Source: JANRKT01 sp033763355 (GTDB taxonomy: Bacteria > Bacteroidota > Bacteroidia > Chitinophagales > Chitinophagaceae). Taken from it: a DNA stretch of 9,276 bases. Position 1 is the first letter of the stretch. Each line of letters opens with the position of its first letter. Where the stretch lies: contig JANRKT010000302.1 in the NCBI GenBank assembly GCA_033763355.1, positions 1-9,276 on the forward strand, read 5' to 3'. Below the pieces are notes generated by a model, which worked only from the letters and a program-made list of their open reading frames with translations, did not search any database and was not told the origin of the DNA. Position numbers and translations under genes: made by a program. Positions 1-5,235 of this stretch are shown one piece after another.

Positions 1-69
1 ATCATTGTAATTGCTTTCCTGTTGCTGCAGGTCATCTTGTTTTCTTTGTTTACGAAAAACTTTTCATGA
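1..69 (+). CDS. C-terminal end of an unidentified membrane protein (partial)
   Basis: Frame 1 is open from the window edge to a TGA at 67-69 and encodes 22 residues, mostly I, V, L, F and A, ending in TKNFS. This reads as a last transmembrane helix with a short polar tail. The stop overlaps the symporter start in an ATGA (66-69), the classic arrangement for translational coupling, which supports a real gene in the same operon. The family cannot be named from so little sequence. A chance open frame is possible, but the overlap and the hydrophobic composition argue against it. Confidence 0.6.
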   Translation: MIVIAFLLLQVILFSLFTKNFS

Positions 70-1784
70 GCCGTTTAGACTGGATTGTACTTGCCGCAAC
101 ATTAATTTCCATCATCATGTACGGAATTTATAAAAGCCGTACTTCCAGGAACCTTGACGGCTATTTTCTCAGCGACAGGCAAATGCCCTGGTGGATGGTA
201 TTGCTGAGTGTTATGGGTACACAGGCCAGCGCCATCACTTTTCTTTCTGCGCCAGGCCAGGCTTACACCGACGGGATGCGCTTTGTACAGTATTATTTTG
301 GTTTGCCCATAGCTATGGTTATTATCTGCATCACGTTCGTTCCGTTGTTTCATAAATTAAAAGTATATACGGCCTATGAATACCTTGAACAGCGCTTTGA
401 TGTAAAAACAAGGACGCTTACTTCATTTCTCTTTCTTTTATCAAGGGGATTGTCAACAGGGATAAGTGTGTATGCACCTTCCATTATTTTATCTTCATTG
501 CTTGGATGGAATATTTACTGGACAAATATTTTCATGGGCGGTTTGCTTATCATTTACACAGTAAGCGGCGGCGCAAAAGCTGTAGCCTATACACAACAGT
601 TGCAGCTTATCATCATCTTTATCGGAATGTTTCTTGCCGCATATACTGTTGTTAAACTGTTGCCGGAAGGAGTAGGGTTTACAGAAGCGCTGCACATCAG
701 CGGTAAAATGGACAGGCTGAATGTGATTACCACAGGGATAAATAAAAATGGTTTCGACTGGACAGACCGGTTTAATTTATTCAGCGGGGTGATAGGTGGT
801 TTCTTTCTTGCGCTTTCTTATTTTGGAACCGACCAGAGCCAGGTGGGCCGTTACCTTACTGCAAAATCAACCCGTGAAAGCCGTTTGGGTTTGCTTATGA
901 ACGGGCTGGTAAAAGTGCCCATGCAATTTGCCATTTTGCTTATTGGCGCACTGGTATTTGTTTTTTATCAGTTTAATACCTCACCGCTTTTTTTTAATGA
1001 TGTGCCAGTAGCCAAAGTAAGAGAAACGGCTTATAAAGATTCGCTTGTAATTCTTGAACAAAGGCACCAGCTTCTTGCTGAAGAAAAGAAAAAGCTGGTA
1101 AATGTGGCTGTACAGGACCTTCAGTCGGGCACTGAAAGCAGCGATAACATTGAATCGCTTAATAAGCTGCAGAAACAACAGGAAATTTTGCGCAGTGAAG
1201 TTAAGCGCATCATCAAAGTTTCAGGTACTGAAAATGAAGCAAACGACACCAATTATATTTTTCTTCGTTTTGTAATTGATTACCTCCCCAAAGGATTAAT
1301 TGGTTTGCTGATAGCGGTAATTTTTCTTGCCGCATGGGGAAGCATAGCTGCGGCGTTAAACTCACTTGCGTCAGCTTCGGTAGTTGATTTTCATAAAAAA
1401 TTTTTTAAGAAAAACCTCAGTGAAGCGGAGGATTACAGGGTGTCGAAGTGGTACACATTTGGATGGGGTATCTTCTGCATCATCACTGCACAGTTTGTAA
1501 CAGGCATGGGCAGCCTTATAGAAGCTGTGAATGTGCTGGGCTCATGGTTTTACGGGGTTATACTTGGCGTATTTCTGGTTGCATTTTACATGAAGAGGAT
1601 AAAAGGCCATGCTGTATTCTGGGCTGCGTTGCTGGCTGAATGTGCTGTGATTGCGCTTTATGCTTCCACTAACCTGGCATGGCTGTGGCTTAATGCCATT
1701 GGCGCTTTTGGGGTTGTTTTAATTTCATGGGTTTTACATGCAACGGTTTTTAAAAATGATATGTCAAGGCTAAAAACTGTATGA
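66..1784 (+). CDS. Sodium:solute symporter (SSS family) with a soluble insertion
   Basis: Predicted inner-membrane Na+-coupled transporter of the sodium:solute symporter family (SGLT/PutP fold); the substrate cannot be told from sequence. About 13 hydrophobic segments are visible. The segment around residues 168-187 (GGAKAVAYTQQLQ) and the motif GTDQSQVGRYLTA (254-266) match SSS signatures. The small-residue and serine-rich stretch at about 422-441 (WGSIAAALNSLASASVVDF) corresponds to the helix that carries the Na2-site hydroxyls in characterised members. Residues ~306-396 form a polar, lysine/glutamate/glutamine-rich insertion with coiled-coil character between two membrane helices. That insertion explains the length of 572 aa compared with roughly 500 for many family members. 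Start and stop both lie in 4-nt overlaps with the neighbouring genes, so the three are probably translated together. The family call is firm. Confidence 0.93.
   Translation: MSRLDWIVLAATLISIIMYGIYKSRTSRNLDGYFLSDRQMPWWMVLLSVMGTQASAITFLSAPGQAYTDGMRFVQYYFGLPIAMVIICITFVPLFHKLKVYTAYEYLEQRFDVKTRTLTSFLFLLSRGLSTGISVYAPSIILSSLLGWNIYWTNIFMGGLLIIYTVSGGAKAVAYTQQLQLIIIFIGMFLAAYTVVKLLPEGVGFTEALHISGKMDRLNVITTGINKNGFDWTDRFNLFSGVIGGFFLALSYFGTDQSQVGRYLTAKSTRESRLGLLMNGLVKVPMQFAILLIGALVFVFYQFNTSPLFFNDVPVAKVRETAYKDSLVILEQRHQLLAEEKKKLVNVAVQDLQSGTESSDNIESLNKLQKQQEILRSEVKRIIKVSGTENEANDTNYIFLRFVIDYLPKGLIGLLIAVIFLAAWGSIAAALNSLASASVVDFHKKFFKKNLSEAEDYRVSKWYTFGWGIFCIITAQFVTGMGSLIEAVNVLGSWFYGVILGVFLVAFYMKRIKGHAVFWAALLAECAVIALYASTNLAWLWLNAIGAFGVVLISWVLHATVFKNDMSRLKTV
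981..1253 (+). other. Region encoding the coiled-coil-like insertion of the symporter
   Basis: Residues about 306-396 are strongly polar and separate two membrane helices. The core, about 325-382, has many K, E, Q and L residues with leucines at near-heptad spacing (for example LEQRHQLLAEEKKKL). The reading frame is intact across it, so it belongs to the protein. Which side of the membrane it faces was not determined. Confidence 0.6.
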
Positions 1785-2185
1785 TGAGGATTTTTACTGC
1801 TGTCATACTGCTTATTTTGATTGCCGGATGCCGGAAAGATAAATATGCCAATGACCTGTTGCAGGGTACATGGGTTGAGAAAACTAACAGGCAAGATACA
1901 TTGCTTGTCTACAGGGAAAATGGCCGCTTCATCATGTTTGATAAATCACTCAGTTATCTTTCAAGCCCGGGGCCGCCCCTTCCAGGCACTAACAAGTTTC
2001 AATACCGGTTGTTATCAGAAACTAAAATCGGGATTAAGTTCTATGATGATACATCTGCTGATCCTTTCAGGGAGAGTGATTTCAGGTGGATCACTAAAGG
2101 GAAAGAATTCTTTATACAGGCAATTGCCATCCGGTTATACATGAGTTCAACACTGGCAACAATCACCTATGTGAAAATAAATTAA
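1781..2185 (+). CDS. Small lipoprotein, lipocalin-like (hypothetical)
   Basis: A 134-residue protein with a type II signal peptide: a short basic start, a hydrophobic core, and a lipobox IAGC with the lipidated cysteine at residue 17. The mature part begins RKDKY and continues with LLQGTWVEK, followed by alternating strand-like segments (DTLLVYRENGRFIMF, KIGIKFYDD, FRWITKGKEFFI). This pattern is common in small Bacteroidota lipoproteins with a lipocalin-like or META-like beta fold, but I cannot assign a family firmly. The start ATG overlaps the symporter stop (ATGATGA, 1781-1787). A second in-frame ATG at 1784 would remove one residue only. The gene is probably coupled to the symporter and is the last of the operon, since a hairpin begins on its stop codon. 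Confidence 0.8.
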   Translation: MMRIFTAVILLILIAGCRKDKYANDLLQGTWVEKTNRQDTLLVYRENGRFIMFDKSLSYLSSPGPPLPGTNKFQYRLLSETKIGIKFYDDTSADPFRESDFRWITKGKEFFIQAIAIRLYMSSTLATITYVKIN

Positions 2186-2210
2186 AAACCCCGCTGCATT
2201 GCGGGGTTTT
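2185..2210. terminator. Bidirectional Rho-independent terminator between convergent genes
   Basis: AAAACCCCGC (2185-2194) and GCGGGGTTTT (2201-2210) form a perfect 10-bp stem with the 6-nt loop TGCATT. The A-run and T-run flanking the GC core give a U tract on either strand. It therefore suits both the + strand lipoprotein operon and the - strand DUF2911 gene ending at 2229. Confidence 0.9.
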
Positions 2211-2228
2211 CGTCTGATTCTAAATTGA

Positions 2229-3062
2229 TCAGTTCAATGTTTTAAGCAATTTATTATTCAATTCCACGTAATCATTGTTTTTTGCAGCAGTGGCCAGTTC
2301 AATTGACTTTTTAGCTGAAACAATGGCATCCTGTTTCTTGCCAAGTTTGGCGAGGCAATTGGCTTTCTGGTGCCAAACCCAGAAAGCATTGGGGTTTTGT
2401 GTAATGGCTTTATCAAACCATTCGAGTGCTTTATTCAGGTCTTTGCCATTATCCATATAATACATGGCTGCGCCAAAATAAGGCTTGTTGTCTTTGTTCA
2501 TCAGGTTGTCAATCTGTGTCATTACCCTGCTGTCTATTTCAGTTTTAATTGGCAGGGTTACAAAAGTCTGGTCCCAGTACAGCCACAATTCACAATTATT
2601 GCTGCTGATGTTTCCAAAGTCAATGGTAAAATTCTCAACTGCAAACGGTAAAGATTGAGCAGGGGAAGTTACCCTTACAGCATCCATATCCTGCTTGTAA
2701 TCGGCCGGGCCGGTAACATCAGTTTGTTTGCTGATGATGATGGTCCATTCACTTGCGCCCGGTATGGTCAGCAATCCGTACTTTCCTGCTTTTACAGTTG
2801 TACCGCCGATTATAACATCATCACCGAAAGTGATGTTGGTGGCGTTATTGGCGCCGGTACGCCATATTTTCCCGTAAGGAACAAGGTCGCCGAAAATATC
2901 ACGTCCTTTTTTAGCTGGGCGGGAATATGAAAGTTCAATATTTGATAATCCAAATTCCTGTTTGATGTTTTGAGAAGGAGAAGGGGCAGGGGTACGCAGT
3001 TGCTGCGCCTGTGTAAAATACAGTCCGCCTAACATTACAGCCAACAATAATAGTTTTTTCAT
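2229..3062 (-). CDS. Secreted DUF2911 protein with C-terminal TPR region
   Basis: A 277-residue exported protein. Residues 1-20 are a Sec signal peptide (MKKLLLLAVMLGG, cleavage probably after the AQ near residue 20). Residues ~37-170 match DUF2911: the signature is SYSRPAKKGRDIFGDLVPYG followed by KIWRTGANNATNITF, then GKYGLLTIPG and a WTIIISK strand. Residues ~190-265 look like a TPR-type helical pair (AAMYYMDNGKDLNKALEWFDKAI, then a second repeat ending near SAKKSIELA). The biochemical function of DUF2911 is not known to me; it is common in Bacteroidota and is probably periplasmic. A TTG three codons upstream (3071) is also in frame, but the ATG at 3062 starts directly at the basic n-region of the signal peptide, so I chose it. 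It lies 67 bases downstream of the anti-sigma gene on the same strand, with a candidate promoter between them. Confidence 0.93.
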   Translation of the reverse strand: MKKLLLLAVMLGGLYFTQAQQLRTPAPSPSQNIKQEFGLSNIELSYSRPAKKGRDIFGDLVPYGKIWRTGANNATNITFGDDVIIGGTTVKAGKYGLLTIPGASEWTIIISKQTDVTGPADYKQDMDAVRVTSPAQSLPFAVENFTIDFGNISSNNCELWLYWDQTFVTLPIKTEIDSRVMTQIDNLMNKDNKPYFGAAMYYMDNGKDLNKALEWFDKAITQNPNAFWVWHQKANCLAKLGKKQDAIVSAKKSIELATAAKNNDYVELNNKLLKTLN

Positions 3063-3082
3063 GACAAACAATTTTTAGGCCA

Positions 3083-3113
3083 CGAAGGTAAGGGTTTATA
3101 CAATTGGCAACAA
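3083..3113 (-). promoter_or_regulatory. Candidate Bacteroidota-type promoter for the DUF2911 gene
   Basis: On the - strand a TTG (3113-3111) is followed after exactly 20 nt by TACCTTCG (3090-3083), one mismatch from the Bacteroidota -7 consensus TAnnTTTG. The spacing fits the known 19-21 nt. It would give a short leader of about 10-20 nt before the ATG at 3062. It suggests that this gene can be expressed apart from the sigma/anti-sigma pair. Confidence 0.45.
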
Positions 3114-3129
3114 TGGATGTGACGAACGG

Positions 3130-4491
3130 TCAAAAAACAATGGAGAGATAAGTGCGCACTGGTTTATTACCGCTCACCAGTTCCCATGCAGGGCCTTCTT
3201 TAATAAGGCGTATCGCCTCCCTGTCACAAAGGCTGCAAAGCCTTCTTTCAACCCGGAATTCAGAAAGTTTCCCATTGGTATCAACAATAAAAGAAATCTC
3301 CACTGTTCCGTGAGAACTGTAATTTTTTGATTCAGCCGGTTGCCTGATGTTGTTCATCAGATAGGCATTGTAGTTGGCCCATCCGTCCACCGGTTCTGCT
3401 TCAGGTATTTCAGATTCGGTTGAGTCGGTTTTTACCTGTTCCTTTTGTTTTTCTGTGAATGGTTTATTAAAATAACCTGATTTGTTTCGTGATGCATTTT
3501 TTTTATTGGCCACTACAACTTCATTCAAGGCATTTCCGGATGGCTGCATCAGCAGTTGATTGGAAGAAAGATCAGAACGCAAAGAAGCATTCAGGCTGGT
3601 ATAACCAATTGACTTGACCTGTACGTTCAGTAATGAATCTGCGGCTACAATATTAAAATTTCCTTTGGCATCAGTATATGTACTGCTGCCGGAATTGGCA
3701 ATATTGATGTTTGCAAAAGGAACCGGTTGTTTATCCTTATTTAAAACCTGGCCTTTAAATACATTGATACGGTAGCCGGGTGAAGCGGCTGGTTTACTTA
3801 GTACTCCAGCCACATCTGTGTTTTCTGCCTTATTATCTTTTTTCAGTTCAACAACAGCCCGCTGGTTGTTGTTTGCTGAAGGCGCATTTCCCTCTGCTGC
3901 GTTTTTAATATCATTTTTTTGCTGATTGATCTTTGTATTATCCGCAGTGCTACGGCCTGCATTTTCTTCCACGCTTTCTTTGGCTTTAATGGAAACGGTT
4001 TCATTTTCTTTTGTGTTGGTGGCAGCAACTTCAGGTTTTTTATCAATTTCTGTATTAGCAGGTTTAACCGATGCAGAAGAATCATTGATAGCGGGAACAA
4101 CTGCTATGAAACCAGAATCTTTTTTAGCAGTTTCATTTGCCTGGGCAACAGAGGGCATTTCTTTTTGCTCATTTACGATGTAATAACTTATTGTTCCGGC
4201 ACTAATAAGCAGAATGGCAGCAATTGCAATCTTCCACCAGTTTTTATTTTTATTTATGGGGATAACCTTCTCATCAACCCTGTCAGCTAATTTTTTTTCT
4301 AATTCCTGTAAATCTGCTTTAACGGTCCCTGCATCAGTATTTGAATAACCTTCAATTGCATCGGCAAGAAAAGGGTCTTCAAGCGCAGCTTTTTCAAAAG
4401 CATGCATTTCCTTTGCGTTCATCTTCCCGTCAAGATAACGCCGGATATCCTCCTGTGAGTAATGATTGATATGTTCTTTCTGTTCGTTCAC
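3130..4491 (-). CDS. Anti-sigma factor with carboxypeptidase-regulatory-like and TonB-C-like domains
   Basis: Predicted single-pass inner-membrane regulator of the sigma factor encoded just upstream. Domains of the 453-aa protein: cytosolic anti-sigma region at ~1-75 (HYSQEDIRRYLDGKMNAKEM, then FEKAALEDPFLADAIEGY, which I recognise from Chitinophagaceae anti-sigma proteins); one transmembrane helix at ~85-105; a low-complexity K/N/A/E-rich linker at ~106-235; a carboxypeptidase-regulatory-like beta domain at ~241-318 (FKGQVLNKDKQPVPFANI, TDAKGNF, SIGYTSL); a TonB-box-like LNEVVVANKK at 322-331; and a TonB-C-terminal-like domain at ~368-453 (VEISFIVDTNGKL, then REAIRLIKEGPAW) with a CSLC pair at 419-422. 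The start is GTG: an in-frame TAA lies 12 nt upstream, and the next ATG would delete conserved N-terminal sequence. It begins 26 nt after the sigma stop, so the two are probably co-transcribed. That it inhibits this sigma factor is inferred from domain and position. Confidence 0.88.
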   Translation of the reverse strand: MNEQKEHINHYSQEDIRRYLDGKMNAKEMHAFEKAALEDPFLADAIEGYSNTDAGTVKADLQELEKKLADRVDEKVIPINKNKNWWKIAIAAILLISAGTISYYIVNEQKEMPSVAQANETAKKDSGFIAVVPAINDSSASVKPANTEIDKKPEVAATNTKENETVSIKAKESVEENAGRSTADNTKINQQKNDIKNAAEGNAPSANNNQRAVVELKKDNKAENTDVAGVLSKPAASPGYRINVFKGQVLNKDKQPVPFANINIANSGSSTYTDAKGNFNIVAADSLLNVQVKSIGYTSLNASLRSDLSSNQLLMQPSGNALNEVVVANKKNASRNKSGYFNKPFTEKQKEQVKTDSTESEIPEAEPVDGWANYNAYLMNNIRQPAESKNYSSHGTVEISFIVDTNGKLSEFRVERRLCSLCDREAIRLIKEGPAWELVSGNKPVRTYLSIVF

Positions 4492-4517
4492 TTTTACGGT
4501 TTATCATGAATACAAAT

Positions 4518-5144
4518 CTATTTCCCTTGTTGCTTATTGCCGGCTGTTAACTGTTGACTGGCAATTGCCGGCTGCTCAGCCTTACCTTCCATACAAATCT
4601 TCAGGTTCCTTCTTCCATTCTGTATATAGCTTCTTACTTTATTCCAGTCGTAGCCCGTTATTTCTGCAATTTCATTATAACATTTGTTCTGCAAATAAAA
4701 CAATTCCACACTTCGCTTCTGTTCCTCCGGCAAAGCTTCAAGACATGCCGACATGCGGTTTAAACTTTCTTCCTTTTCCAGTACCCCGTTAAGATGCACG
4801 GTTTCTTCTGATTGCATAATGGCCGGGTTAAGCTCCGTGGTTTTCAGGTTCCTGGGTGTGCGGAGCTGCATCAGGCAATGGTTACGGGCCAGCACATACA
4901 GCCAGCTTTTAAAGTTGTTTACTTCGTGGTTTTTAAGTTTAGCCACCAGTTCCTCAAAAATACCCATCACGGCATCCTTGCTCAGTTCATGGTCTTTAAA
5001 ATACTTGAGGCATACGCCCAGCACAAGGTCCATATAACGCTGGTAAAGGGTTGCCAGCACCTGCAAATCCCCGCTTTGCTGGTATTGCTGCACCAGTTCT
5101 GCATCGGTGGCGCTTGTTTTTAGTATGGAGCGTAAAAACGACAT
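4518..5144 (-). CDS. RNA polymerase sigma factor, sigma-70 family, ECF subfamily
   Basis: A 208-residue ECF-type sigma factor that should direct RNA polymerase to a small regulon, probably including its own operon and possibly the divergent vWA gene. Region 2 lies at ~28-96 (LYQRYMDLVLGVCLKYFKDHELSKDAVMG, then NFKSWLYVLARNHCLMQLR) and region 4 at ~128-182 (LNRMSACLEALPEEQKRSVELF, then the helix-turn-helix YNEIAEITGYDWNKVRSYIQNGRRNLK). There is no region 1 or 3, as usual for ECF factors. The ATG at 5144 was preferred over an in-frame TTG three codons upstream. The last ~18 residues (QPAIASQQLTAGNKQQGK) are low-complexity and lie beyond the conserved fold; they are encoded by a repeat-rich stretch described separately. 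The anti-sigma gene follows after 26 nt. Confidence 0.93.
   Translation of the reverse strand: MSFLRSILKTSATDAELVQQYQQSGDLQVLATLYQRYMDLVLGVCLKYFKDHELSKDAVMGIFEELVAKLKNHEVNNFKSWLYVLARNHCLMQLRTPRNLKTTELNPAIMQSEETVHLNGVLEKEESLNRMSACLEALPEEQKRSVELFYLQNKCYNEIAEITGYDWNKVRSYIQNGRRNLKICMEGKAEQPAIASQQLTAGNKQQGK
4536..4574. repeat. Short direct repeats and palindrome in the 3' end of the sigma gene
   Basis: ATTGCCGGCTG occurs twice with a 28-bp period (4536-4546 and 4564-4574). CTGTTAACTGTTGACTG lies between the copies, and the perfect 10-bp palindrome GGCAATTGCC is at 4560-4569. This stretch encodes the non-conserved tail of the sigma factor. It resembles small degenerate intergenic repeats, but no second locus is available in the window for comparison. 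Confidence 0.5.
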
Positions 5145-5235
5145 GTTGTACAACCGACAAATTAATCAAAAAAAATCCTTTGGTAAGACGTATGTAAAAA
5201 ATAAAATAGCTGCATCCTGAGTAAAATCTTTACAC
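5145..5235. promoter_or_regulatory. Divergent promoter region between the sigma and vWA genes
   Basis: These 91 bases separate the start codons of two divergent genes and must hold both promoters. The perfect palindrome GTTGTACAAC (5145-5154) abuts the sigma ATG and would lie in its leader or act as a small operator. An AT-rich tract follows. On the + strand TTTG (5179-5182) is followed after 19 nt by TAAAATAG (5202-5209), a weak match to TAnnTTTG. On the - strand TTAATTTG (5165-5158) resembles a -7 element but lacks a -33 TTG at the right spacing. Either promoter could instead use the ECF factor, whose consensus is unknown. Confidence 0.35.

Noticed and set aside
1821..2144. 107-aa + strand frame within the lipoprotein gene
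   Set aside because: It is out of frame with the 1781-2185 gene, which has a signal peptide, a lipobox and an operon overlap that this frame lacks.
3919..4290. Overlapping + strand frames of 123 and 85 aa
   Set aside because: They are the complement of the low-complexity linker and membrane helix of the anti-sigma gene. The F/C/S-rich translation is typical of an antisense shadow.
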